Below, one piece after another: positions 23,398-34,946 of a DNA stretch of 64,000 nucleotides. Source of the DNA: Diospyros lotus (taxonomy: Eukaryota > Streptophyta > Magnoliopsida > Ericales > Ebenaceae); the NCBI RefSeq assembly GCF_014633365.1, contig NC_068338.1, positions 11,046,616 to 11,110,615 on the forward strand, given 5' to 3'. The notes under the pieces were generated by a model, which did not search any database, was not told the DNA's origin, and saw nothing but the letters and a program-made list of their open reading frames with translations. Position numbers and translations under genes: made by a program. Each line of letters begins with the position of its first letter. Position 1 is the stretch's first letter.

Positions 23398-25879
23398 GAT
23401 TGAATCAAAGTTGTCTCTTTTTTATTTAAAGTGTTCAACTATGTACCCATGGCTAAAACACAACTTTACAACACTTTCGAAAATTACGATTTTAACTTTC
23501 TTGAGTGTATTTAATGTATCAAAATGTCATCCTTCCCCTAAATTTGGAATCGTCATCATCAAATTAGTACACTTGATGATATCGTTGATTGAATAAGTTG
23601 TCGCTTTTTTATTCAAAGTGTGATACTATGGACCCATGGCAAAAATTCAACAATTCAAAACCACCAAAAATCAGAATTTGAACTTTCTTGAGTGTATTTA
23701 ATGTATCAAAATGCCACCTTTCTCCTAAACATGGAATCGACATCATCAAATTATTACACTTGAAGATATCGTTGATTGAATCAAAGTTGTCTCTTTCTTG
23801 TTTAAAATATTCTACTATGGACCGATGGCAAAAACTCAACTTTTCAAAACTTTCGAAAATCACAATTTGAACTTTCTTGAGTGTATTTAATGTATCAAAA
23901 TGTCGTCTTTGTCCTAAATTTAGGATCGTTGTCATCAAATTAGTACACTTGAAGATATCGTTAATTGAATCAAAGTTGTCTCTATTTTATTTAAAGTGTT
24001 CAACTATGGACCCACAGCTAAAACTCAACCTTTCAAAACTTTCGAAAATCAGAATTTGAACTTTCTTGAGTGTATTTAATGTATCAAATTGTCGTCTTTC
24101 CCCTAAATTTGGAACTGTCAACGTCACATTAGTACACTTGAAGATATCGTTGATTGAATCAAGATGTCTCTTTTTTACTTAAAGTGTTCAACTATGGACC
24201 CATTGCTAAAACTCATCTTTTCAAAAATCCCGAAAATCAGAATTTGAACTTTCATGAGTATAATTAGAGTATCAAAATGTCGTATTTCACCAAGATTTGG
24301 AATCGTCATCATCAAACTAGTACACTTGAAGATATCGTTGATTGAATCAATGTTGTCTCTTTCTTGTTTAAAATGTTCTACTATGGACACATCGGAAAAA
24401 CTCAACTTTTCAAAACTTTGGAACTGTTATCATCAAATTAGTACACTTGAAGATATCGTTGATTGAATCAAAGTTGTCTCTTTTTTTTTTCAAACTGTTC
24501 AACTATGGACCCATGGCAAAAACTCAATTTTTCAAAACTTCCAAATATCAGAATTTGAGTTTTCTGGAATGTATTCAATGTATCAAAATGTCTCCTTCCT
24601 CCTAAACTTGGAATCGTCATCACCAATTTATTACACTTGAAGATATGGTTGATTGAATCAAAGTTGTCTCATTTTTATTTAAATTTTCAACCATGGACCC
24701 ATGGCTAAAACTCAACTTTTAAAATTATCCGAAAATCAGAATTTGATCTTTCTTGAGTGTATTTATTGTTTTAAAATGTTCTCTTTCTCCTAAATTTGGA
24801 ATCGTCATCATCAAATTAGTACACTTGAAGATATCATTGATTGAATCAAAGTTGTCTCTTTTTTATTTAAAGTGTTCTACTATGGACACATGCTTAAAAC
24901 TCAACTTTTCAAAACATCCAAAAATCAGAATTTGAACTTTCTTAACTGTATTTAGAGTATCAAAATGTCATCTTTCACAAAGATTTGGAATCGTCATCAT
25001 CAAACTAATAGACTTGAAGATATCATCGACTGAATCAAAGATGTCTATTTCATGTTTAATGTGTTCTACTACGGACCCACGGCTACAAATCAACTTTCAA
25101 AACTTCCCGAAATTAGAATTTGAACTTTCTTATGTGTGTAAAGTGTATCAAAATTACATCTATCTCGTAAATTTGAAATAGTCTTCATGAAATTAGTACA
25201 CTTCAAGATGTTTTTGATTGAATCAAAGTTGTCTCTTCTTTATTCAAAGTTTTCTACTATGGACCCATGGAAAAGACACAACTTTTCAAAACTTCCAACA
25301 ATCAGAATTTGAACATTCTTGAATGTATTGAATGTATGAAAATGTCGCCTTTCTCCTAAACTTAGAATCGTCATCATCAAATTATTACACTTGAAGATAT
25401 GGTTGATTGAATCAAAGTTGTCTCTTTTTTAATTAAAGTGTTCAACTGTGGACCCATGGCTAAAACTCAACTTTTCAAAACATCCGAAAATCAGAATTTG
25501 AACTTTCATGAGTGTATTTAATGTATTAAAATGTTGTCTTTCCCCTAAATTTGGAATCGTCATCATCAAATTAGTACAATTGAAGATATCGTTGATTGAA
25601 TCAAAGTTCTCTCTTTATTTTTCAAACTGTTCTACTGTGGACCCATGGCAAAAACTCAAATTTTTAAAACTTCCAAATATCATAATTTGAGCTTTCTTGA
25701 ATGTTTTCAATGTTTCAAAATGTCGCCTTCCTCCTAAACTTGGAATCGTCATCATCAAATTATTACACTTGAAGATATGGTTGATTGAATCAAAGTTGTC
25801 TCTTTTTTATTTAAAGTCTTCAACTATGGACCCATGGCTAAAATTCAATGTTACAAAACTTCCAAAAATAAGAAGTTGA
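22624..25879. repeat. Third copy of the 7942/13381 segment
   Basis: Variant order from 22624 onward matches the segment starting at 13381 (offset about 9242: 13881 with 23123, 14446 with 23688, 14635 with 23877, 14933 with 24175), then 15580 with 24753 at offset 9173 after a 69-bp loss near 24417. Its right part, 25508-25879, matches 11122-11493 of the first copy. Boundaries are approximate. Confidence 0.6.
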
Positions 25880-28800
25880 ACTTTCTTTAGTGTATTTAAT
25901 GTTTCAAAATGTCGTCTTTGTCCTAAATTCTGAACCGTCATCATCAAATTAGTACACTTGAAGATATTGTTCAATGAATCAAAGTTGTCTCTATTTTATT
26001 TAAAGTGTTCAACTATGTACCCACGGCTAAAACTCAACTTTTCAAAATATCCAAAAATCAGAATTTGAACTTTCATGATTATATTTAGAGTGTCAAAATG
26101 TCATCTTTGACCAAGATTTGGAATCGTCATCATCAAACTAGTACACTTGAAGATATTTTTGATTGAATCAAAGTTGTCACTTTCTTGTTTAAAATGTTCT
26201 ACTATGGGCCCATGGCAAAAACTCAAATTTCCAAAACTATCGAAAATCAGAATTTGAACTTTCTTGAGTGTATTTAATATATCAAAATGTTATCTTTCTC
26301 CTAAATTTGGAACTATCATCATCAAATTACTACACTTGAACATATCGTTGATTGAATCAAGGTTGTCTCTTTTTTATTTAAACAGTTCAACTATGGACCC
26401 ATTGCTAAAACTCAACTTTTCAAAATACCCGAAAATCAGAATTTGAACTTTCATGAGTATATTCAGAGTATCAAAATGTCGTATTTCACCAAGATTTGGA
26501 ATCGTAATCATCAAACTAGTACAATTGAAGATATCGTTGATTGAAACAAAGTTGACTCTTTCTTGTTTAAAATGTTCTACTATGGACCCAAGGCAAAAAC
26601 TTAACTTTTCAAAACTTTCAAAAATCAGAATTTGAACTTTCCTTAGTGTATTTAATGTATCAAAATGTCGTCTTTCTCCTAAATTTGGAACCGTTATCAT
26701 CAATTTAGTACACTTGAAGATATCGTTGATTGAATCAAAGTTGCCACTTTTTTTTTTTTCAAACTGTTCTACTATGAACCCATGGCAAAAACTCAATTTT
26801 TTAAAACTTCTAAATATCATAATTTGAGCTTTCTTGAATGTATTCAATGTATCAAAATGTCGCCTTCCTCCTAAACTTGGAATCGTCATCATCAGATTAT
26901 TACACTTCAAAATATGGTTGACTGAATCAAAGTTGTCTCTTTTTTATTTAAAGTGTTCAACTATGGACCCATGGTTAAAACTCAACTTTTCAAAATATCC
27001 AAAAATCAGAATTTGATCTTTCTTGAGTGTATTTATTCTGTTAAAATGTTTTGTTTCCCCTAAATTTGGAATCGTCATCATCAAATTAGTACACTTGAAG
27101 ATATCATTGATTGAATCAAAGTTGCCTCTTTCTTGTTCAAACTGTTCTACTATGGACCCATGGCAAAAACTCAATTTTTCAAAACTTCCAAATATCATAA
27201 TTTGAGCTTTCTTGAATGTATTCAATGTATCAAAATGTCGCCTTCGTCCTAAACTTGGAATCGTCTTCATCAAATTAGTACACTTGAAGATATCGTTGAT
27301 TGAATCAAAGTTGTCTCTTTTTTATTCAAAGTGTTCTACTATGGACCCATAACAAAAACTCAACTTTTCAAAACCTCTAAAAATCATAATTTAAACTTTT
27401 TTAGTGTATTTAATGTATCAAAATGTCGCCTTTCCCCTATACTTGGAATCTTCATCATCAAATTTTTACACATAAAGATGTGGTTGATTGAATCAAAGTT
27501 GTCTCTTTTTTATTTAAAGTGTTCAACTATGGACCCACGGCTAAAACTCAACTTTTCAAAACTTTCAAATATCAGAATTTGAACTTTCTTGAGTGTATTT
27601 AATGTATCAAAATGTCGTCTTTCCCCTAAATTTGGAACTGTCATCATCACATTAGTACACTTGAAGATATCGTTGATTGAATCAAGGTTGTCTCTTTTTT
27701 ACTTAAAGTGTTCATCTATGGACCCATTGCTAAAACTCATCTTTTCAAAAATCCCGAAAATCAGAATTTGAACTTTTCATAAGTATATTTAGAGTATCAA
27801 AATGTCGTATTTAACCAAGATATGGAATTCTCTTCCTCAAACTAGTACAGTTGAAGATATCGTTGATTGAATCAAAGTTGTCTCCTTCTTGTTTAAAATG
27901 TTCTACTATGGACACATGGCAAAAACTCAACTTTTCAAAACTTTCGAAAATCAAAATTTGAACAATCTTAAGTGTATTTAATGTATCAAAATGTTGTCTT
28001 TCCCTAAATTTGGAATCGTTATCAACGAATTAGTACACTTGAATATATTGTTGATTGAATCACAGTTGTCTCTTTTTTTTTCAAACTGTTCTACTATGGA
28101 CCCATGGCAAAAACTCAACTTTTCCAAACTTTCGAAAATCAGAATTTGAGCTTTCTTGAAGCTATTCAATGTTTCAAAATTTCGCCTTGCTCCTAAACTT
28201 GGAATCGTCAACATCAAATTATTACACTTGAAGATATGGTTGATTGAATCAAAGTTGTCTCTTTTTATTTAAAGTGTTCAACTATGGACCCACGGCTAAA
28301 ACTCAACTTTTCAAAATATCCGACAATCAAAATTTGATCTTTCTTGAGTGTTTTTATTGTTTTAAAATGTTTTCTTTCCCCTAAATTTGGAATCGTCATC
28401 ATCAAAATAGTACACTTGAAGATATCATTGATTGAATCAAAGTTTTCTCTTTCTTGTTCAAAGTGTTTTACTATGGACCAATGGTTAAAACTCAAATTTT
28501 AAAAACTTTCGAAATTCAGAATTTGAACTTTCTTGAGTGTATTTATTCTATCAAAATGTTGACTTTCCCCTAAATTTGGAATCGTCGTCATCAAATTAGT
28601 AGAGTTGAGATATCGTTGATTGAATCAAAGTTGTCTCTTTTTTTTTTAAAGTGTTCTACTTTGGACGCATGATTAAAACTCAACTTTTCAAAACATCCCA
28701 AAATCAGAATTTGAACTTTCTTAACTGTATTTAGAGTATCAAAATGTCGTCTTTAACAAAGATTTGGATCGCCATCATCAAACTAATACACCTGAAGATA

Positions 28801-29189
28801 TCATCGACTGAATCAAAGATGGCTATTTCATGTTTAATGTGTTCTTCTATGGACCCACGGCTAAAACACAACTTTCAAAACTTCCCGAAATTAGAATTTG
28901 AACTTTCCTATGTGTGTAAAGTGTATCGAAATTACATCTATCTCCTAAATTTGAAATCGTCTTCATGAAATTAGTACACTTGAAGATATTGTTGATTGAA
29001 TCAAAGTTGTCTGTTTTTTATTTAAAGTGTTCAACTATGGACCCATGGCTAAAACTCAACTTTTCAAAACTTTCGAAAATCAGAATTTGAAATTTCTTGA
29101 GTGTATTTAATGTATCAAAAGGTCGTCTTTCCCCTAAATTTGGAACATTCATCATCAAATTAGTACACTTGAAGATATCGTTGATTGAA

Positions 29190-30510
29190 TCAAAGTTGTC
29201 TCTTCTTTATTCAAAGTTTTCTACTATGGACCCATTGCAAAAACACAACTTTTCAAAACGTCCAACAATCAGAATTTGACCTTCTTGAATGTATTCAATG
29301 TATCAAAATGCCGCCTTTCTCCTAAACTTAGAATCGCCATCATCAAATTATTACACTTGAAGATATGGTTGATTGAATCAAAGTTGTCTCTTTTTTATTT
29401 AAAGTGTTCAACTGTGAACCCATGGCTAAAACTCAACTTTTCAAAACATCCAAAAATCAGAATTTGAACTTTCATGAGTGTATTTAATGTATTAAAATGT
29501 TGTCTTTCCCCTAAAGTTGGAATCGTCATCATTGAATTAATACAATCGAAGATATCGTTGTTTGAATCAAAGTTGTCTCTTTCTTGTTTAAAGTGTTCTA
29601 CTATGGACCCATGGTAAAACTCAACTTTTCAAAATTTTCGAAAATCAGAATTTGAACTTTCTTGACTGTGTTTAATGTATGAAAATGTCGTCTTTCTACT
29701 TAATTTGGAATCATCATCATCAAATTAGTACACTTGAAGATATCGTCGATTGAATCAAAGTTGTCTCTTTTTTATTTAAAGTGTTCAACTATGTACCCAT
29801 GGCTAAAACACAACTTTACAACACTTTCGAAAATTAGAATTTTAACTTTCTTGAGTGTATTTAATGTATCAAAATGTCATCTTTCCCCTAAATTTGGAAC
29901 CGTCATCATCAAATTAGTACAGTTGATGATATCGTTGATTGAATCAAAGTTGTCGCTTTTTTATTCAAAGTGTGCTACTATGGACCCATGGCAAAAATTC
30001 AACAATTCAAAACCACCAAAAAATCATAATTTGAACTTTTTGAGTGTATTTAATGTATCAAAATGCCACCTTTCTCCTAAAATTGGAATCGACATGATCG
30101 AATTATTACACTTGAAGATATCATTAATTGAATCAAAGTTGTCTCTTTCTTGTTTAAAATGTTCTACTATGGACCGATGGCAAAAACTCAACTTTTCAAA
30201 ACTTTCGAAAATCAGATTTTGCACTTTCTTGAGTGTATTTAATGTATCAAAATGTCATCTTTGTCCTAAATTTGGGATCGCCGTCATCAAATTTTTACAC
30301 TTGAAGATATCGTTGATTGAATCAAAGTTGTTTCTTTTTTATTTAAAGTGTTCAACTATGGACCCATTGCTAAAACTGAACGTTTGAAAACATCCAAAAA
30401 TAAGAAGTTGAAATTTCTTTAGTGTATTTAATGTTTCAAAATGTCGTCTTTGTCCTAAATTTGGAACCATCATCATCAAATTAGTCCACTTGAAGATATC
30501 GTTGACTGAA
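29190..30510. repeat. 1321-bp (seven-monomer) tandem duplication, unit 1
   Basis: Seven consecutive monomers repeat at an offset of 1321-1322 bp: 29276 with 30597, 29734 with 31055, 30224 with 31546. Shared private variants, such as GGACCCATTGCAAAAACAC followed by a Cys-coding ATGCCGCC form and the TACACTTTCTT-type monomer, make the match unambiguous. Confidence 0.8.
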
Positions 30511-31831
30511 TCAAAGTTGTCTCTTCTTTATTCAAAGTTTTCTACTATGGACCCATTGCAAAAACACAACTTTTCAAAACTTCCAACAATCAGAATTTGA
30601 CCTTCTTGAATGTATTCAACGTATCAAAATGCCGCCTTTCTCCTAAACTTAGAATCACCATCATCAAATTATTACACTTGAAGATATGGTTGATTGAATC
30701 AAAGTTGTCTCTTTTTTATTTAAAGTGTTCAACTGTGAACCCATGGCTAAAACTCAACTTTTCAAAACATCCAAAAATCAGAATTTGAACTTTCATGAGT
30801 GTATTTAATGTATTAAAATGTTGTCTTTCCCCTAAAGTTGGAATCGTCATCATTGAATTAATACAATCGAAGATATAGTTGTTTGAATCAAAGTTGTCTC
30901 TTTCTTGTTTAAAGTGTTCTACTATGGACCCATGGTAAAACTCAACTTTTCAAAATTTTCGAAAATCAGAATTTGAACTTTCTTGACTGTGTTTAATGTA
31001 TGAAAATGTCGTCTTTCTACTTAATTTGGAATCATCATCATCAAATTAGTACACTTGAAGATATCGTCGATTGAATCAAAGTTGTCTCTTTTTTATTTAA
31101 AGTGTTCAACTATGTACCCATGGCTAAAACACAACTTTACAACACTTTCGAAAATTAGAATTTTAACTTTCTTGAGTGTATTTAATGTATCAAAATGTCA
31201 TCTTTCCCCTAAATTTGGAACCGTCATCATCAAATTAGTACACTTGATGATATCGTTGATTGAATCAAAGTTGTCGCTTTTTTATTCAAAGTGTGCTACT
31301 ATGGACCCATGGCAAAAATTCAACAATTCAAAACCACCAAAAAATCAGAATTTGAACTTTCTTGAGTGTATTTAATGTATCAAAATGCCACCTTTCTCCT
31401 AAAATTGGAATCGACATGATCGAATTATTACACTTGAAGATATCATTAATTGAATCAAAGTTGTCTCTTTCTTGTTTAAAATGTTCTACTATGGACCGAT
31501 GGCAAAAACTCAACTTTTCAAAACTTTCGAAAATCAGATTTTGCACTTTCTTGAGTGTATTTAATGTATGAAAATGTCATCTTTGTCCTAAATTTGGGAT
31601 CGCCGTCATCAAATTTGTACACTTGAAGATATCGTTGATTGAATCGAAGTTGTTTCTTTTTTATTTAAAGTGTTCAACTATGGACCCATTGCTAAAACTG
31701 AACGTTTCAAAACATCCAAAAATAAGAAGTTGAACTTTCTTTAGTGTATTTAATCTTTCAAAATGTCGTCTTTGTCCTAAATTTGGAACCATCATCATCA
31801 AATTAGTCCACTTGAAGATATCGTTGACTGA
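30511..31831. repeat. 1321-bp (seven-monomer) tandem duplication, unit 2
   Basis: Directly follows unit 1. The join lies in GTTGACTGAATCAAAG at about 30500, and the same variant closes unit 2 at about 31825, as expected for unequal crossover in register. Only scattered substitutions and one 1-bp indel separate the units by eye, so the event is fairly recent. Confidence 0.78.
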
Positions 31832-33101
31832 ATCAAAGTTGTCTCTTTTTTATTTAAAGTCTTCAACTATGTACCCACGGCTAAAACTCAACTTTTCAAA
31901 ATATCCAAAAAATAGAATTTGAACTTTCACGATTATATTTGGAGTGTCAAAATGTCATATTTGACCAAGATTTGGAATCGTCATCATCAAACTAGTACAC
32001 TTGAAGATATATTTGATTGAATCAAAGTTGTCGCTTTCTTGTTTAAAATGTTCTACTATGGGCCCATGGCAAAAATTCAACTTTCCAAAACTATCAAAAA
32101 TCAGAATTTGAACTTTCTTGAGTGTATTTAATGTATCAAAATGTTGCCTTTCCCCTAAACTTGGAATCTTCATCATCAAATTATTACACAAAAAGATATG
32201 GTTGATTGAATCAAAGTTGTCTCTTTTTTATTTAAAGTGTTCAACTCTAGACCAATGGCTAAAACTCAACTTTTCAAAACATCCGAAAATCAGAATTTGA
32301 ACTTTCATGAGTGTATTTAATGTATTAAAATGTTGTCTTTCCCCTAAATTTGGAATCGTCATCATCGAATTAGTACAATTGAAGATATCATTGATTGAAT
32401 CAAAGTTGTCTCTTTCTTGTTTAAAATGTTCTACTATGGACCCATGGCTAAAACTCAACTTTTCAAAATTTTTGAAAATCAGAATTTGAAATTTCTTGAC
32501 TGTGTTTAATGTATGAAAATGTTGTCTTTCTACTTAATTTGGAATCATCATCATCAAATTTGTACACTTGAAGATATGGTTGATTGAATCAAAGTTGTCT
32601 CTTTTTTATTTAAAGTGTTCAACTATTTACCCATGGCTAAAGCACAACTTTATAACACTTTCGAAAATTAGAATTTTAACTTTCTTGAGTGTATTTAATG
32701 TATAAAAATGTCATCTTTCCCCTAAATTTGGAACCGTCATCATCAAATTAGTACAGTTGATTGAATCAAAGTTGTCGCTTTTTTATTCAAAGTGTGGTAG
32801 TATGGACCCATGGCAAAAATTCAACAATTCAAAACCACCAAAAATCAGAATTTGAACTTTCTTGAGTGTATTTAATGTATCAAAATGCCACCTTTCTCCT
32901 AAACTTGGAATCGACATCATCAAATTATTACGCTTGAAGATATCATTGCTTGAATCAAAGTTGGCTATTTCTTGTTTAAAATGTTCTACTATGGACCGAT
33001 GGCAAAAACTCAACTTTTCAAAACTTTCGAAAATCAGAATTTGCACTTTCTTGAGTGTATTTAATGTATCAAAATGTCATCTTTGTCCTAAATTTGGGAT
33101 T

Positions 33102-33106
33102 GCCGT
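33102..33106. repeat. Left target-site duplication GCCGT
   Basis: GCCGT directly precedes the LTR start TGTAACGCCCC and is repeated directly after the LTR end at 34942-34946. The uninterrupted paralogous monomer at 31602-31606 has a single GCCGT in the same context. Confidence 0.92.
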
Positions 33107-34336
33107 TGTAACGCCCCAACCCCAAGATAGTATATAAGGTACTATAATATTTACACGGGCATTAAGGAAATCCCATATACTATAGTAAGGATCGTAACCT
33201 GAGATGTTGGGACTTCCATAAAATAAACATTCTCACACACAATTTATCAAGATAGCAAGGAAAGTAGACTTCATTCTCCACGAGATAAAATATTATCAAA
33301 GTTAGAGTACAAATCTTGTAACATACTACAACATCATAAGAGATGCCTAAACAAGATAACTACACTCGCACCGCCTCCAGACCTTCTCCCTTTGACCTCG
33401 AGCCTGACAGATCTGGAACATTTGAATATTCCAGGGGTATGAACACCCGGGTTAGATCGTTAAATCTAAGTGAGGGTTAAAAATAACTTAATGCGTGCAA
33501 ATGCAAAATGCAGAGATGCATGCTCCAGGTGGATGTGACGCCAGAGTGTTGCAATCACCCCTGCCAACCTTATCATGTAACACAGCCTAACAACACGGCC
33601 AAGTGAAGACACCCTTCACCCATGATATTCACAACTAGTCACAAGCCACACGTAGTGCATGAACAAATGGAAAGAAACATGCGTATCAAATGAAATAACA
33701 TGATATGCACTTGCAATCACCGCTAACATGCTCAATAATATGCACAACATGTAAGAAATACAGTTTAGAAACCACTCACCGAAGCTTCCCACTTCTTGGT
33801 TGCACAAATTCACGGCCGAACGTCGCTCTAAGTGGACTGTTCTATAAAAACTGAGACCTTTTTGTATCCAAACCTAATATATGTTTAGATAGGTAAGTAG
33901 CTACTAAAATTAATAGTTTTCATGAAAACTTTCAAGCCAAGAAGACCTCTCACGCCCCAACACGCGCTCCCACAATGTCTGCCACGCGCCTGGACGCGCA
34001 GCTCTGTTGGGCGCGTGCGTCTCACGCGCTAGACGGACTTCCGACGCTGAAAATTAAAATGGGCATAACTCTCTCATTTTAACTCCGATTCGAGTGCCGT
34101 TTGAACCTACGGACTCCTCTTTCAACCCTCTATGAGATTAAAGAAAAAAAGATGAGCTTACCTTGTAGTTTTGGTTACTATTTTGCACGGATTTCAAGGG
34201 GCTCCTGCCTTCCAACGGCTTGCTTTCGGCTCCTGCTCGGGTAGGGTTTCCTTCCCTTCTTTGCAGCAGAGTTTCCCCTCCTTTGTAAGCAACTTACCTC
34301 CTTAATTTGGTGGCCAAAAACCCAACCCAAGGCATT

Positions 34337-34345
34337 CTTATATAG
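34337..34345 (-). promoter_or_regulatory. TATA-like box of the solo LTR
   Basis: The minus strand reads CTATATAAG. It lies about 600 bp from the 5' end of the LTR in minus orientation, directly downstream of the repeated G-box region, a plausible promoter layout. It is not the only TATA-like word: the plus strand has TATATAAG near 33131. Confidence 0.55.
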
Positions 34346-34364
34346 TGCCCTTAAATCCATAGGA

Positions 34365-34760
34365 TTGTGACACTTGGCACTTGAGATTTACACCCTAATT
34401 ATTGCTTTCTTCCCATGGTGACAAGTGGCTCTTGAGATATGAGCCTTATCATGACATTTTTAACCCTTTAACGAATGGATTTTCGCCACGTGTTATAGAG
34501 ATTTGAGCCATAATGATTGCTTTCATCCTACGGCGCCACGTGTCCTCGAGATATGAGCTTTCATTATTACTTTCTTCCTACTACGACATGTGTCCCTTAA
34601 GATGTGAGCCTTCATCATTACTTCCATCCTACGGTGCCACGTGTCCCCCGAGATTGGTGTTTAATTATTACTTTTGATTTTCCATCCAAATTACACCACG
34701 TGTCCATGTAATCATTTCTTCCCATGTGTCTCCATCCATATGGTGACATGTGTCCATTAA
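34365..34760 (-). repeat. About seven degenerate ~50-bp repeats carrying G-box cores in LTR U3
   Basis: Each unit has a CACGTG-type core followed on the plus strand by a TC(C/T)NNGAGAT(A/T)TGAGCC-like stretch and then ATTATTACTTTC-like sequence. Cores at 34487, 34537, 34638 and 34697 are perfect CACGTG. Those at 34587 (CATGTG), 34422 (CAAGTG) and 34371 (CACTTG) are diverged. Spacings are about 51, 65, 50, 50, 51 and 59 bp. On the minus strand the best units read GACACGTGGC, the classic plant G-box/ABRE core bound by bZIP and bHLH factors. Binding and regulation are inference. Confidence 0.72.
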
Positions 34761-34941
34761 TTGAATTTAATTTGGCTTTGAAATCCATAGCCACTTTTGA
34801 TATCTCTTTGAAGTCCATTGCCCTTAAGTCCCCTAAGATCCTTGAATCTCACAAATTCCCGACTCTTTGAGAAGCTAAAGAAAATCGGGAAATCGTTTCA
34901 TTTATTAAATAGAAATAACTTACAAGTTTTAGGGTATTACA

Positions 34942-34946
34942 GCCGT
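34942..34946. repeat. Right target-site duplication GCCGT
   Basis: Direct repeat of 33102-33106, after which the interrupted satellite monomer resumes (CATCAAATTTGTACAC). Confidence 0.92.

Larger units (their letters stand above)
4397..33106. repeat. Satellite regime A, left block: 189-bp monomers, head to tail
   Basis: Continuous tandem array, all monomers in one orientation. A typical monomer counts to exactly 189 bp with about 31% GC. Recognisable segments in order are GTACACTTGAAGATATCG, TTGATTGAATCAAAG, a T-rich block before TTTAAAGTGTTC, the decamer GGACCCATGG, CTCAACTTTTCAAAAC, ATCAGAATTTGAACTTTC, TTGAGTGTATTTAATG, TATCAAAATGTCG and CCTAAATTTGGAATCG. Variants replace the decamer with GGACCCACGG, GGACCCATTG, GGACACATGC, GGACCGATGG and others, and these follow an order that reveals larger duplications. 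Open frames of about 60 codons per monomer on both strands arise because 189 is a multiple of three; no conserved protein is suggested. Not recognised as a named satellite. A centromeric or pericentromeric location is inference. Confidence 0.95.
33107..34941 (-). mobile_element. Solo LTR of a probable Ty3/gypsy retrotransposon
   Basis: The 1835-bp element begins TGTAACGCCCC and ends GGGTATTACA (inverted TGTAA/TTACA termini), flanked by the perfect 5-bp duplication GCCGT. No internal domain, primer binding site or polypurine tract is present, so it is a solo LTR left by recombination between two LTRs. Orientation is inferred as minus from a CTATATAAG TATA-like box at 34337-34345, with the repeated G-box region upstream of it in that sense. 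Termini of this style are common in long plant Ty3/gypsy LTRs such as the Tekay chromoviruses, but lineage is unproven. The minus-strand frame at 34178-34360 has no recognisable domain. The insertion splits a regime A monomer whose paralogue at 31561-31660 is intact. Confidence 0.92.

Noticed and set aside
34178..34360. Minus-strand 60-codon frame in the solo LTR as a gene
   Set aside because: It lies across the proposed promoter and transcribed part of an LTR, is short, and has no recognisable domain.
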